Assembly: GCA_039182735.1 (NCBI GenBank)
Contig: JBCDCB010000001.1
Coordinates: 1-64,000 of the forward strand
Direction: 5' to 3'
DNA length: 64,000 bases
From: JBCDCB01 sp039182735
GTDB taxonomy: Bacteria > Planctomycetota > Phycisphaerae > Phycisphaerales > UBA1924
Below are positions 27,279-36,456 of this stretch, piece by piece (the first letter of the stretch is position 1; each line of letters opens with the position of its first letter). The translations under genes were made by a program, and so were the position numbers. The notes under the pieces are model-generated. The model was not told the DNA's origin. It made no database searches and saw only the letters and a program-made list of their open reading frames with translations.

Positions 27279-27403
27279 GCATCTTGCTTCCCCAGACTTG
27301 CTTCAGTTCAAACTGGGCTTGACACGTGTGGTATACTCAGATTGAACAATGTCGCTTTCCGCATTTACGCGGAGATCTGACTCGGCCAACTGGAGGTCAT
27401 CCG

Positions 27404-28759
27404 ATGCGCACTGCGACCAGAACGCGAACAGGCCGCATCGCACGCTTCGTTGTGGCACTCCTGCTGTCGCCGACACTGCTATTAAGTGGCGCCCGTACCG
27501 CCGAGGCAAGAATTGAGACTGCGGTGTGTGCGCAACTGTTATGGATAAATATTCGCACAGAGCTCGGCATAGACGATTCGATCGATCTCGAATTCGAAAT
27601 CGCAAAGTACATCCGCGAGACATATTCATCAAAGAGCGAGTTCGACAACGGGCTTGAGCTTGGCATCACCGTGCCAATGAAGGGCGTTCCAGTCGGCCTT
27701 GGCCTCGATCTCTCTGCGAGCGATGCTAACGAACTTTATTCTGAATCGATCAATGAAGAATTCGTTTCTTACTCGGCGAGGGTGTCACGGGCTCTTTCTG
27801 CCAGCTTCGTTGACAATGAAGCGTTGAGCCGAGTGCTAGAGTCGTTCGACCGTTGTCTAGAACAAGTTAAAAGCCAAGACGGCCTGTGGATTCACCACAG
27901 AGATCTGAACGATACGCTCGCAACCGTCTCGATGGTTTGGAGACCTGAATCGCTCCAGGCCCACGGTGAGCCAGCGGCTCTTGTGATCGAGAGCATTCGG
28001 TGCATCAACTGCGAGATACAAAGCGACAAAACCAGCAAATGGGCCAACTCACTGTCCTTTGAGGGAGAAGGTCAAGAGTTGCGTGTTGGTGGCGTAATGA
28101 CCCACGCTGTGAAAAGACTCAGCTGTGAAGAGCACGCAAGCGTTGTCATAACAACTACAGTTGGCGAAGGTGACCCATACATCCTTCCCTCGACGTGTGC
28201 GGCCACTCAGCCTCCGCCAGAACGTATTGCCGAGCCCACAATCAATGAAATGACCAACACGATTGATTCAAAAGAATTTGATCTAATCTACGAGCACATC
28301 CAAGGTGACGGGGACATTGGCGGCTATGGTCCGTATGTTGAGGTCAACGCTGAAGCTTCTCATAATACTCAAGTCGTATTTATTTCGGTCGATGCCGAGT
28401 TGTACCAGTACCTGAACAGAAGCCCTAGGGATCGCGACCCAGAGATGCACCCGAACGCGAATGTCGGGCGGGCTCAAATTCCTCTGCAACGTATCTGGAC
28501 GGCTCCCAAGGGATGGGAGATCGTAGATATCTCTCCGAAGACCGGAACAGCTGTCGTAATTCATCCGTGGCGCGGCAAGCCCGCCACGCACCGCGCTTCT
28601 TCCGAGAACCCGGAGGGCTTGGTCACACGTCTCTTCTCGCAAGGCAGAACCCGAGGCGATCAGGACCTACCCAGCATCAGAGGCATAAAGACAGAAGATG
28701 GTCGGGTATACGGTGAGGTCACCCTCTCGCCGATTACTGTGACGCTGCGCAGGAAGTAG
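27404..28759 (+). CDS. Exported protein of unknown function, atypical base composition
   Basis: ATG at 27404 follows TGGAGG. The 451-residue product has a signal peptide (RFVVALLLSPTLLLSGARTAEA, cleavage near residue 36), then a mixed domain with Cys pairs (CINCEIQ, RLSCEEH) and a beta-rich second half (YGPYVEVNAEASHNTQVVFI) ending VTLSPITVTLRRK. No family is recognised. G+C is visibly lower than in the genes on both sides and AT-ended codons are common, which points to recent transfer or relaxed selection. Upstream, TTGACA at 27320 and TATACT at 27333 are present but only 7 bases apart, so they do not form one standard promoter. Confidence 0.7.
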   Translation: MRTATRTRTGRIARFVVALLLSPTLLLSGARTAEARIETAVCAQLLWINIRTELGIDDSIDLEFEIAKYIRETYSSKSEFDNGLELGITVPMKGVPVGLGLDLSASDANELYSESINEEFVSYSARVSRALSASFVDNEALSRVLESFDRCLEQVKSQDGLWIHHRDLNDTLATVSMVWRPESLQAHGEPAALVIESIRCINCEIQSDKTSKWANSLSFEGEGQELRVGGVMTHAVKRLSCEEHASVVITTTVGEGDPYILPSTCAATQPPPERIAEPTINEMTNTIDSKEFDLIYEHIQGDGDIGGYGPYVEVNAEASHNTQVVFISVDAELYQYLNRSPRDRDPEMHPNANVGRAQIPLQRIWTAPKGWEIVDISPKTGTAVVIHPWRGKPATHRASSENPEGLVTRLFSQGRTRGDQDLPSIRGIKTEDGRVYGEVTLSPITVTLRRK

Positions 28760-28770
28760 CTGGAGCGCCT

Positions 28771-28799
28771 GGTTGCTGTAGATTTTTGTGTCAGCAACC
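28771..28799. terminator. Stem-loop between convergent genes
   Basis: GGTTGCTG (28771-28778) pairs with CAGCAACC (28792-28799) around a T-rich 13-base loop, 11 bp after the stop of the exported protein gene. No T-tract follows the stem. Confidence 0.4.
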
Positions 28800-28912
28800 T
28801 CGCCCGCTTTCGCGCTAAAGATTTGAGAACATAATGTCATCCATGAGAGTGGGAAGCGGGATTCGGCGCGATACCGCCATTGCGGCGACGAGCATCGACG
28901 CGGGTGCCTGTT

Positions 28913-29509
28913 TCAGCAGTTCTTGTACTTGTCGTGCAGCCCGGCGCCGGCCTCGATCATGGGGATGATCTTCTCCAGTCGGCTCTGCTTCGTTGCCTCG
29001 CGCTTCGCGCTGGCGATGTGCTCCGCGTAGTCGCGCTGCTTGCCCTTGGTCAGCGCGTCGAACGCGGCCTTCGTCTTCTTGCGCTTCTTGAACACCGCGT
29101 CGAGCTCAGGTGGAATCGTGACGGGCTTGGAGCGGTCCGCCTTGATCTCCTTGCCGGCGTCCACGTGCTCGATCGCCTCTTTCACATACGCCTTGATCGT
29201 GCGCACCTTGATGTCGCTCATCTTCTCGAAGCGCATCTGGCGCAGCGCCTTGGTCTTGCCCTCGCTCGCGTTGATGAGGAGCTTGTCGGGGTCTTTGAGC
29301 AGCGCGCCCTGGTGGAACCAGAGCCCGACGTACGACTTGAATGCCGCGAGCCCGACGACGTTTTTGCCGTTGTGCGTGTAGCACGGCGCGCCCCACTTGA
29401 CGGTCTCTTCGAGACAGGTCGCGTTCAACACGCCGCGCAGCTTGGTGAGTTCCGCGTGGTACGTCTCGGACTGTTCGATGTACTCGTCAACCGTGGTCGC
29501 GCGTGGCAT
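28913..29509 (-). CDS. YdeI/OmdA-type protein with DUF1801-like domain
   Basis: A 198-residue soluble protein. The N-terminal part (SETYHAELTKLRGVLNATCL, ETVKWGAPCYTHNGKNVVGL) matches the DUF1801/YdhG-like fold. The C-terminal part (RSKPVTIPPELDAVFKKRKK, then FDALTKGKQRDYAEHIASAK) is the YdeI/OmdA repeat found in proteins linked to bacteriocin and peptide resistance. The biochemical role of the family is not known. ATG at 29509 is used. Convergent with the exported protein gene; the next gene on this strand is a small membrane protein. Confidence 0.85.
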   Translation of the reverse strand: MPRATTVDEYIEQSETYHAELTKLRGVLNATCLEETVKWGAPCYTHNGKNVVGLAAFKSYVGLWFHQGALLKDPDKLLINASEGKTKALRQMRFEKMSDIKVRTIKAYVKEAIEHVDAGKEIKADRSKPVTIPPELDAVFKKRKKTKAAFDALTKGKQRDYAEHIASAKREATKQSRLEKIIPMIEAGAGLHDKYKNC

Positions 29510-29553
29510 GGGTGTGCTCCGTGTCTGATCGACCGCAGAGCCTACCGCGCGGG

Positions 29554-29754
29554 TCAGCCATCAGATTCTGCCTGGATCGAAACGATCGCGTCTGAGAGTT
29601 CAGCGGATTGCTTTGCGCTGCGCAGGCTCTCGGGGTCCGGTTCGGCCATCAATGCCGCGGTGGTGAGGTACGCGGCGACGGCGGCGATCGCCGAGACGCC
29701 GATGAGCAGGCGCACGCCGTCGGAGGTTCGGATCGGGCGTCGGAGTGGTCGCAT
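29554..29754 (-). CDS. Small single-pass membrane protein
   Basis: A 66-residue product with a basic N-terminus (RPLRRPIRTSDG), one helix (RLLIGVSAIAAVAAYLTTAA) and an acidic/Ser-rich tail. ATG at 29754 is preceded by GGAGACCCACC, a good ribosome-binding site at proper spacing. It lies between ydeI-like and a divergent permease gene. Function unknown; longer in-frame ORFs covering the permease gene on the other strand are shadows. Confidence 0.6.
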   Translation of the reverse strand: MRPLRRPIRTSDGVRLLIGVSAIAAVAAYLTTAALMAEPDPESLRSAKQSAELSDAIVSIQAESDG

Positions 29755-29823
29755 GGTGGGTCTCCGATGTGTCTTTCGAGATCGCGGGCGCACGCTTTCA
29801 CGCCCGCCCGCTACGCTCCGCGC

Positions 29824-31164
29824 ATGGGCGATTCCCTCACACGACGGCTCCGAACGCCGGGCGCGGTGATCACCGGGCTCGGGTCGATCCTCGGGACCGG
29901 GGTCTTCGTGTCGATCGGCATCGGCGCGGGCATCGCGGGCAGCGCCGTGGTCCTTGCGATCGCGTTGGCGGCGTGCGTGGCGGTCTTCAACGGGCTGTCG
30001 TCGGCGCAGCTCGCCGCGGCGCATCCGGTCGCGGGCGGAACCTATGTTTATGCGCACCGGTTCTTCGGACCCCAGTCCGGCCCGATGGGCTCGCACGCGA
30101 TCGGCAACACGCTCGGGTTCACGGCGGGGTGGACGTTCCTGATCGCCAAGTCGCTCAGCGCCGCGACGGCCGCCCTCGGGTGCGCGGGGTACATCCTCCA
30201 CGCGACGGGCTTCGGCGGCGCGGGGCGGGATGGCATCGTTGGGCTCGCGCTGATCGTGGTCGTCGCGCTCACAGGTCTCGTGCTGAGCGGCCTTCGTCGC
30301 ACCACGCTCATCAACGGCTCGATCTTGTTCGTGACGCTCGTGTCGCTCGGAGTATTCGTTGCGTTCGGGTTGCCGCGTGGATCGGGCGAGAAGACGTCGA
30401 TCGACCTGATGCCGGCGGACGGCCCGACGGCGCTGCTGCACGCGACGGCGTTGATGTTCGTGGCGTACACCGGGTACGGGCGGATCGCGACGATGGGCGA
30501 AGAGGTGATCGAGCCTCGGCGGACGATCCCGCGCGCGATCATCGCGACGCTCGCGGTGAGCGCGCTGCTCTACATCACGGTCGCGTTCGTGAGCGTGCGC
30601 GCGGTTGGGGCCGAGCAACTCGCGCTGATGACGAGCCGGGACGCGGCGCCGCTGGAACTGGTCGCGCGCATGTTCGAGGTGCCCGGGCTGGGTTTGCTGC
30701 TGGCGATCGGCGCGGTGAGCGCGATGTTGGGCGTGCTGCTGAATCTGTTGCTGGGCCTGTCGCGCGTGCTGCTGGCGACGGCGCGCGAGGGCGACTCGCC
30801 GCGCGCGCTCGCGCGACTGACCGCGGGCAACGAGCCGGCGCTCGCGGTGGCGTTCATGGGGCTGGTCATCGGCGGGCTCGTGCTGCTGGGCGACGTGCGT
30901 ACGACGTGGACGTTCAGCGCCTTCACGGTGCTGGTGTACTACGCGATCACGAACGCGGCGGCGCTGCGCCTGCCGCGCGAGCAGCGCCTGTACCCGCGCT
31001 GGCTCGCGTGGGCGGGGCTGGTGAGCTGCCTGGGTCTGGCGTTTTTTGTGCCGGTGCGGGTGTGGGCGATCGGGCTGGGGATCATCGGCGTGGGGCTGGT
31101 GTGGCGAAGCGCGTACCGATCGCTCGTTGGTGTTTGGAAGCGCCGGAAATGCGACGTATCGTAG
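29824..31164 (+). CDS. APC-superfamily amino acid permease
   Basis: A 446-residue protein with about 12 membrane segments. The conserved first helix carries the substrate-binding glycines ITGLGSILGTGVFVSIGIGA, helix 3 region has AAHPVAGGTYVYAHRFFG, and helix 6-7 has ALMFVAYTGYGRIATMGEEV followed by the family PRRTIPRAII. It likely imports or exchanges an amino acid or amine by proton symport. ATG at 29824 is used. It ends 4 bp before the aminotransferase gene, so the two probably form an operon and may serve the same amino acid. Confidence 0.92.
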   Translation: MGDSLTRRLRTPGAVITGLGSILGTGVFVSIGIGAGIAGSAVVLAIALAACVAVFNGLSSAQLAAAHPVAGGTYVYAHRFFGPQSGPMGSHAIGNTLGFTAGWTFLIAKSLSAATAALGCAGYILHATGFGGAGRDGIVGLALIVVVALTGLVLSGLRRTTLINGSILFVTLVSLGVFVAFGLPRGSGEKTSIDLMPADGPTALLHATALMFVAYTGYGRIATMGEEVIEPRRTIPRAIIATLAVSALLYITVAFVSVRAVGAEQLALMTSRDAAPLELVARMFEVPGLGLLLAIGAVSAMLGVLLNLLLGLSRVLLATAREGDSPRALARLTAGNEPALAVAFMGLVIGGLVLLGDVRTTWTFSAFTVLVYYAITNAAALRLPREQRLYPRWLAWAGLVSCLGLAFFVPVRVWAIGLGIIGVGLVWRSAYRSLVGVWKRRKCDVS

Positions 31165-31168
31165 AACG

Positions 31169-32431
31169 ATGCGGATGCCCGATGGCTATCTCTACCTCGA
31201 CCAGGCCGCGACGAGCTGGCCCAAGCCGCAGCGCGTGGTGGACGCGGTGCGCGAGGCGCTCGAAGGCGAGTTCGGGAACCCGGGGCGCGGTTCGCACCGG
31301 GCGGCGGGGCGTGCGCGGACGGTGATCGATCGCGCGCGCGCAGGAGCCGCGCGTCTGCTGCACGAGCCGGACGTTCGGCGGATCATCCTGACGCCCGGGT
31401 GCACCAACGCGCTGAACATGGCGATCGACGCGGTCGTCACGTGGGTCGAGCGCGACCGCGCACAGCGGGGCGATCGCGACAAACTCCCGCCGAAGGTGGT
31501 GACGTCGCACCTGGAGCACAATGCGGTGGGGCGACCGGTTGCGGCGATGGAGTGCGCCGGCCGCGTGCGCATGGCGCGCGCCGCGTGCGACGAGATGGGC
31601 GTCACCGACATCGACGACCTTGTTGAGCACGTCGATAGCACAACGGTGCTCGTGTGCGTGATCCACGCGAGCAACGTGACGGGCGTGATCCAACCGATCG
31701 AAGAGATCGCGCGACGGGTCAAAGAGAAGAACCCCGAGACGCTCATCCTCACGGACGCCGCGCAGACGACGGGCGTCATCCCGATCGATGTGAACACGCT
31801 GGGCGTGGACCTGCTCGCGTTCGGCGGGCACAAGGGGCCGCACGCGCCGACGGGGATCGGGGCGCTGTGGATCGGCCCGCGCGCGTGGCCCCGCGCCGAT
31901 TCGGACGAGGGCGTGCGCCTCGCCGGCGGTCCCTGCGGGGGGACGACCAGTAGCGCCGCGGATCGGTTGGGAGACGTCATGCCCACGCGTCTGCCCGAGC
32001 GGTTCGAGGCGGGCACGCCGAACCTCATCGCGTGCGCCGGGCTCGCCGCGGCGCTCGAGGTGGAGTACGACGACGCGTGCGTCACGGCGCGGCTGCAGCA
32101 CGCGCGCGACCTCATCAAGCCGGTGCTCGAACGCTTCGCGGATGACGAGCGCGTGTGTGTCGTGACGAGCGCGCCGCTGAAGGCGCGCACGCCGGTTGTC
32201 TCGCTCGCGCCGATTGCGATGTGCCCGGTGGAGATCGCGACGATCCTCGACGCGTCGTTCAACATCGCCGTCCGCGGCGGGATGCACTGCTCACCCTGGA
32301 CGCACCAGGCCCTCGGCACGCACGAGAACAACGGCGCGGTGCGCGTCAGCGTGTGCAGCAGCTGCACGCCTGAAGAGGTCGATGCGTTCATCGGCGCGAT
32401 GGACGAGGTGCTCGCGAGCGTACCCGCTTGA
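31169..32431 (+). CDS. Class V aminotransferase, cysteine desulfurase-like
   Basis: A 420-residue PLP enzyme of fold type I. YLDQAATSWPKPQRVVDAV at the start and HRAAGRARTVIDRAR are typical of SufS/CsdA relatives. ILTPGCTNALNMAID binds the cofactor phosphate, HASNVTGVIQPIEEI and ILTDAAQTTGVIPIDV contain the Asp that pairs with the pyridine nitrogen, and GGHKGPHAPTG has Schiff-base Lys222. A cysteine in RGGMHCSPWTHQALGT is at the place expected for the desulfurase nucleophile. Start ATG 31169 (or 31175). No fdx, iscU or suf genes are near, so sulfur transfer for Fe-S cluster assembly is possible but not shown. Cotranscribed with the permease. Confidence 0.85.
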   Translation: MRMPDGYLYLDQAATSWPKPQRVVDAVREALEGEFGNPGRGSHRAAGRARTVIDRARAGAARLLHEPDVRRIILTPGCTNALNMAIDAVVTWVERDRAQRGDRDKLPPKVVTSHLEHNAVGRPVAAMECAGRVRMARAACDEMGVTDIDDLVEHVDSTTVLVCVIHASNVTGVIQPIEEIARRVKEKNPETLILTDAAQTTGVIPIDVNTLGVDLLAFGGHKGPHAPTGIGALWIGPRAWPRADSDEGVRLAGGPCGGTTSSAADRLGDVMPTRLPERFEAGTPNLIACAGLAAALEVEYDDACVTARLQHARDLIKPVLERFADDERVCVVTSAPLKARTPVVSLAPIAMCPVEIATILDASFNIAVRGGMHCSPWTHQALGTHENNGAVRVSVCSSCTPEEVDAFIGAMDEVLASVPA

Positions 32432-32441
32432 TCCGACCGAC

Positions 32442-33734
32442 TTACTCGCCCTGATCGAGCAATTGCTCGAGGAAGCGCTGCTCCGCGTCGGCGTGCTTCT
32501 GCAGCGATCGCGTGAGCGTTTCGATCGCCTCGGCGACGTCTTCGGGCTTGAGCTGCGCACCGTCGGTGTCGGCGATGGCCTGCAGCGACGCGGTCGCCGC
32601 GGTCAGGTCGCTGACGCTCTGCGCGAAGGACCGCGCCGAGTCGTAGAGCAGTTCGTATTCGAGCTCACGGTTGTTGGGGCGGTAGAGCAGTCGCCAGGGG
32701 GAGCGCCGGATCTCGCTGGTGGTGTCGCGGAGGTTGTCGGCGGTGAGGCGGAACGACGCGATCGCGCGCCGGACGCCGGGCGTCTCGGTGGTGACGGTGG
32801 CGCGGACACGCGCGACGGTGTCCTCGGCGTTCTTGATCGCGTCGCGCCCGCGGGTGAGTCCCTCGTCGAGCAGGTCCGACCACTTGCCGTTGACGTTGTC
32901 CATGAACTCGTCGGCGTTATCAACGACGTTGTCGAACTGCGCGCGGTTCTCGTTCACGGTCTCTTGCAGGCTCGCGACCAGATCGCGCGCCTGGAGGACG
33001 CGGTTGTCGAAGCTCTCGCCGATCTCGTTGGCCCGGACGGTGAAGGTCTCGGCGTTCTCGAGGATGCGGCCCACGCGGTCGGACCAGTCGGCGTCCCACT
33101 GCGCGCGGGCGTCGGCGACCATCTCGTTGAAGTCCCTGAGCCCGCCCTCGCGCACGTCGCTGACGGCACCGCGGGCGTCGCTGATGAGCAGACGCGCGTC
33201 GTCGGCGAGGCCGCCGGACTTGTCACCCAGTTCGCTGAAGCGCGCGAGGATGTTCTGGAGTTGGGCTTTCTGGTCGTCGCCGTAGCCGGCCTCGGCAAGG
33301 AAGGAGGGGGCGGAGATGGCTCCGTCGATCTCGCCGCCCGGCTGGATGACGGGCCCGTCGCCGAGGCTGGAGAAGTTGAGCGTCCCGCTGCCGCCGAGGA
33401 GCGGTCGTTTGAGGAAGGCGATGGCGCCTTCGCGGAACTCGATTTCGGGATCGACTTCGATCTCGACGCGCAGGCGGCTGATCACGCCGCTGTCGTCGAG
33501 GACGAAGTCCACGGCGTTGATGGCGCCGGACTCGAGCCCGCCGACGGTGACGGCGCCGCCGGCACTGAGCCCTTCGACGCCCTCTTCGACGTCGAAGTTG
33601 ACGACGTAGGCCTGCCGCCCCCAGCCCTCGAAGCCGCCGCCGAGCTTGATGATCATGTAGACCGCGAGCACGATCGACGCGATCACGAAGACGCCCGCGA
33701 GAAGGTTGTTGCGCTGCCCTCGGATGCTCGCCAC
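32442..33734 (-). CDS. MCE-domain (MlaD-like) lipid transport protein
   Basis: A 430-residue protein with an N-terminal membrane anchor (NLLAGVFVIASIVLAVYMII), an MCE domain at about residues 40-140 (YVVNFDVEEGVEGLSAGGAV, VTVGGLESGAI, FLKRPLLGGSGTLNFSS), then a long helical region with coiled-coil character (QARDLVASLQETVNENRAQF) extending to the C-terminus. MCE proteins form hexameric rings or tubes that carry phospholipids between the membranes. Downstream of the MlaF-like ATPase gene by 48 bp and co-directional. No permease (MlaE) gene lies beside them. Confidence 0.9.
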   Translation of the reverse strand: MASIRGQRNNLLAGVFVIASIVLAVYMIIKLGGGFEGWGRQAYVVNFDVEEGVEGLSAGGAVTVGGLESGAINAVDFVLDDSGVISRLRVEIEVDPEIEFREGAIAFLKRPLLGGSGTLNFSSLGDGPVIQPGGEIDGAISAPSFLAEAGYGDDQKAQLQNILARFSELGDKSGGLADDARLLISDARGAVSDVREGGLRDFNEMVADARAQWDADWSDRVGRILENAETFTVRANEIGESFDNRVLQARDLVASLQETVNENRAQFDNVVDNADEFMDNVNGKWSDLLDEGLTRGRDAIKNAEDTVARVRATVTTETPGVRRAIASFRLTADNLRDTTSEIRRSPWRLLYRPNNRELEYELLYDSARSFAQSVSDLTAATASLQAIADTDGAQLKPEDVAEAIETLTRSLQKHADAEQRFLEQLLDQGE

Positions 33735-33782
33735 GAACCGACCTCCGCGTCGGCGTGAAACCCCACGCCGGAATGTTGCAAC

Positions 33783-34688
33783 TTACCTGATCGCGCGCGA
33801 GCGTGTCGTGACCACGCTCGGGGTGTTCTCGGCGAGCACCGGCCCGCCCAGCAGATCCTCTTCGTAGTTGGTGCTCGCCTTGCGCGCGGTGATGGGCCCC
33901 TCGGCGTCACCGCGGAGGAACTGGCGGATCAACTGCTTGTCGGTGTCAAGCTCGTCGATGCGCTCGATCGGATGGTCGCGCAGGCTCTCGAAGTACTCGC
34001 GCGTCTCGACGACGAGCATCCGCCCCTTGTCGAGCATCGCCATGCGGTCGGCGATGGTGAAGGCGCTGTCCATCTCGTGCGTCACCACCACGCTCGTCAC
34101 GTTGAGCTTCTTGGTCAGGTCGATGATGAGGCGGTCGATCTCGGCGCTGGTCACAGGGTCGAGCCCGGCGGAGGGCTCGTCATAGAAGAGGATCCGCGGA
34201 TCGAGCGCGAGCGCCCGCGCGAGCCCGGCGCGTTTCTTCATGCCGCCCGAGATCTGGCTCGGGAACTTGTCGGCGTGCTCGCGCAGGCCCACCAGCTCGA
34301 GCTTGATCTTCACCTGGATGTCGATGATCTCCGGCGCGAGGTCCGTGTGCTCCTGCAGCGGGAGCGCGACGTTCTCGGCGATCGACATGCTGTTGAAGAG
34401 CGCGCCGGACTGGAACAGGATGCCGAACTTCTTGCGCACGTCGTTGAGCCCCGCCTCGTCGAGCTCGCACACGTCACGCCCGAAGAGCAGCACCGCGCCC
34501 TCCTCCGGCTGGAACGACCCGATGATCGTGCGGAGCAGCGTGGACTTGCCCGAGCCGGAGCCGCCCATGATGACCATGGTCTCGCCGGCGTGGACGTCGA
34601 GGTTGATCCCCGTGAGGACGGTCTGCGACCCGAATCGCTTGACGACCTCGCGGACAGAGATGACGGGCTGAGGGGCGTCGGCGTGCAT
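33783..34688 (-). CDS. mlaF: ABC transporter ATPase of the MlaF (lipid transport) type
   Basis: A 301-residue nucleotide-binding subunit. Walker A is GGSGSGKSTLL, the Q-loop region FGILFQSGALFNSMSIAENV is the characteristic MlaF/MceG version, the signature is QISGGMKKRAGLARALALDP, Walker B is ILFYDEPSAGLDPVTSAEID, and the switch is VVTHEMDSAF. A C-terminal extension of about 45 residues goes beyond the usual ATPase end. It powers retrograde or anterograde phospholipid transport with an MlaE permease and the MCE protein encoded just downstream. Starts with ATG at 34688; nuoG ends 37 bp upstream on the same strand. Confidence 0.93.
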   Translation of the reverse strand: MHADAPQPVISVREVVKRFGSQTVLTGINLDVHAGETMVIMGGSGSGKSTLLRTIIGSFQPEEGAVLLFGRDVCELDEAGLNDVRKKFGILFQSGALFNSMSIAENVALPLQEHTDLAPEIIDIQVKIKLELVGLREHADKFPSQISGGMKKRAGLARALALDPRILFYDEPSAGLDPVTSAEIDRLIIDLTKKLNVTSVVVTHEMDSAFTIADRMAMLDKGRMLVVETREYFESLRDHPIERIDELDTDKQLIRQFLRGDAEGPITARKASTNYEEDLLGGPVLAENTPSVVTTRSRAIR

Positions 34689-34725
34689 CAGCGCACTCTA
34701 CCGCTCCGAGACCCGACCTTCTCGC

Positions 34726-36456
34726 TCAGAGCTCCACCACCTGCATGTCGGGTTCCTGCTTCGCCTCGACGCTCGGGTAGTGGACGTCGGTCTCGAAGGC
34801 GCTCAGCGCGTCGAACTCGCCGGCCATCTCGCGGCGCACGTTCGCCGCGTTGAAGGTCATCGCGCTCGATCGCGCCACGGCCACCGTCGCGCCGCTCGGC
34901 ACCTGGCCCGGGCCCTCGTCCACCACCAGCTCGCGACCGAAGCCCGCGTCCTGCGTGCGCGGCAAGCCCTCCAGGTTCGACAGCAGGTCGAAGGCGATCT
35001 GCCCCTCGCTCCGCGCGCCGGGGCGCAGCGGGATCGCCTGCTCGAAGGCCTGCAGACGCCCGCCCGCGTTCTCGAAGACGCCCGCCTTCTCGGCCCACGT
35101 CGCGCCGGGGATCACGATGTCCGCCTGTTCGGTCAGCGGCGTCGGGAGCGTGTCGATCAGCAGCGTGAACTTGCCCTCGCAGCCGCGCTTGAACTCATCG
35201 GTGACCCATTCGCTCGGGTAGTTGCCGGTGATGATGAGCCCGGGGAACTCTTCACTCATGAGGCGGCCCTGCAGGTCTTCGTAGCTGAGGACGGGCTCGC
35301 CGCCGGACATGGCTTCGAGGACGCGTCGCACACCGCGGGCGTTGGGGGCCTTCTCGGCGCGGATGGTGTACCCGCCGGGGAAGGTCTTGTCCTCGCCCTG
35401 TCGCGGGATGGGGCCGACGGCGAAGACGGCGTTCTCGTCGAAGGCCTTGGCCATCTTGGCGAGGGCATACGCCTCTTCGCTCGCGAGCATCGGGCTGACC
35501 ATCACCGCGAGGTGCTTGCCGGTGAGCCCGGCGACGGTCTCGTCGAGCGCGCGCTCGTAGTCGCACGCCGTGCGCTGGTCGAAGCGCGTGTGCTGGCACT
35601 GGCTGAGGCGGTCCTCGCGGTGGACGAACTTCCAGCCGTAGCGGATCTCGTCGGAGATCCACCACTGGTTCACGTCCATGTTGGTGCGCGGCTTGATGCG
35701 GTAGATCTGCCCCTCGTTGTGCTCGAGGAGGATGTTGTCCCCGCTGGCGGTGATGCCGTCGATCGACGGCGTGTTCTTGAGGAACCACACGCGCTGAGCG
35801 AAGAGGAAGTCCTTGTCGAGCAGCGCGCCGACGGGGCAGAGGTCGATGACGTTCGCGGAGAGTTCGTTGTCGAGCGCGATGCCCGGGAAGACGTCGATCT
35901 CCTCGCGGTTGCCGCGCCCCTGCACGAGCAGTTCGCTCGTGCCGGTGACTTCGCGCGTGAAGCGCACGCATCGGCTGCACATGATGCAGCGGTCGGCGTA
36001 CAGGTAGACGTGCGGCCCGAGGTTCTTCTTGGGCTGCTTGACCTTGGTCTCCTGGAAGCGTGAGACGCCGCGCCCGTACTCGTAAGAGTAGTCCTGCAGG
36101 AAGCACTCGCCCGACTGGTCGCACACGGGACAGTCGAGCGGGTGGTTGATGAGCAGGTACTCCATCACCGCCTTCTGGTTCTGGATGGCCTTGGGCGAGT
36201 CGGTGTAGACGACCTGCCCGTCGCCGGCGGTGCTCTGGCACGTGGGCAGCAGCTTGGGGATGGGCTCCAGCTTGTTGTCGTTGCGGGGGTTGGGCGCCCA
36301 CACCTCGGCGAGGCAGATGCGGCACGACGCCACGATCGACAGCCCGTCGTGGTAGCAGTACTGCGGGATCTCGATCCCGTGGTCGTTGGCGACCTGGAGG
36401 ATCGTCTGACCCTGCTCGAAGTCGCACGGCTTGCCGTTGATGGTGATGCTGGGCAT
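34726..36456 (-). CDS. nuoG: NADH-quinone oxidoreductase subunit G (75 kDa)
   Basis: A 576-residue iron-sulfur subunit carrying electrons from NuoE/F to the arm. The N-terminal [2Fe-2S] site uses PQYCYHDGLSIVASCRICLA and LLPTCQST. The His-ligated [4Fe-4S] site is HPLDCPVCDQSGECFLQDYS, and the next cluster uses DRCIMCSRCVRFTREVTGTS with NVIDLCPVGALLD. The molybdopterin-oxidoreductase-like second half is present but short (ends at 576; E. coli has about 900, mitochondria about 700). ATG at 36456 gives the usual MPSITINGKPCDFEQG start. Alone on this strand among Complex I genes; mlaF follows it. Confidence 0.96.
   Translation of the reverse strand: MPSITINGKPCDFEQGQTILQVANDHGIEIPQYCYHDGLSIVASCRICLAEVWAPNPRNDNKLEPIPKLLPTCQSTAGDGQVVYTDSPKAIQNQKAVMEYLLINHPLDCPVCDQSGECFLQDYSYEYGRGVSRFQETKVKQPKKNLGPHVYLYADRCIMCSRCVRFTREVTGTSELLVQGRGNREEIDVFPGIALDNELSANVIDLCPVGALLDKDFLFAQRVWFLKNTPSIDGITASGDNILLEHNEGQIYRIKPRTNMDVNQWWISDEIRYGWKFVHREDRLSQCQHTRFDQRTACDYERALDETVAGLTGKHLAVMVSPMLASEEAYALAKMAKAFDENAVFAVGPIPRQGEDKTFPGGYTIRAEKAPNARGVRRVLEAMSGGEPVLSYEDLQGRLMSEEFPGLIITGNYPSEWVTDEFKRGCEGKFTLLIDTLPTPLTEQADIVIPGATWAEKAGVFENAGGRLQAFEQAIPLRPGARSEGQIAFDLLSNLEGLPRTQDAGFGRELVVDEGPGQVPSGATVAVARSSAMTFNAANVRREMAGEFDALSAFETDVHYPSVEAKQEPDMQVVEL

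Noticed and set aside
27320..27338. TTGACA and TATACT as a promoter
   Set aside because: Only 7 bases apart, too close for one sigma-70 promoter; either could belong to another, weaker partner.
30048..30618. Minus-strand frames opposite the amino acid permease
   Set aside because: No ribosome-binding site or domain; the small gene 29554-29754 is the only part with protein-like sequence.
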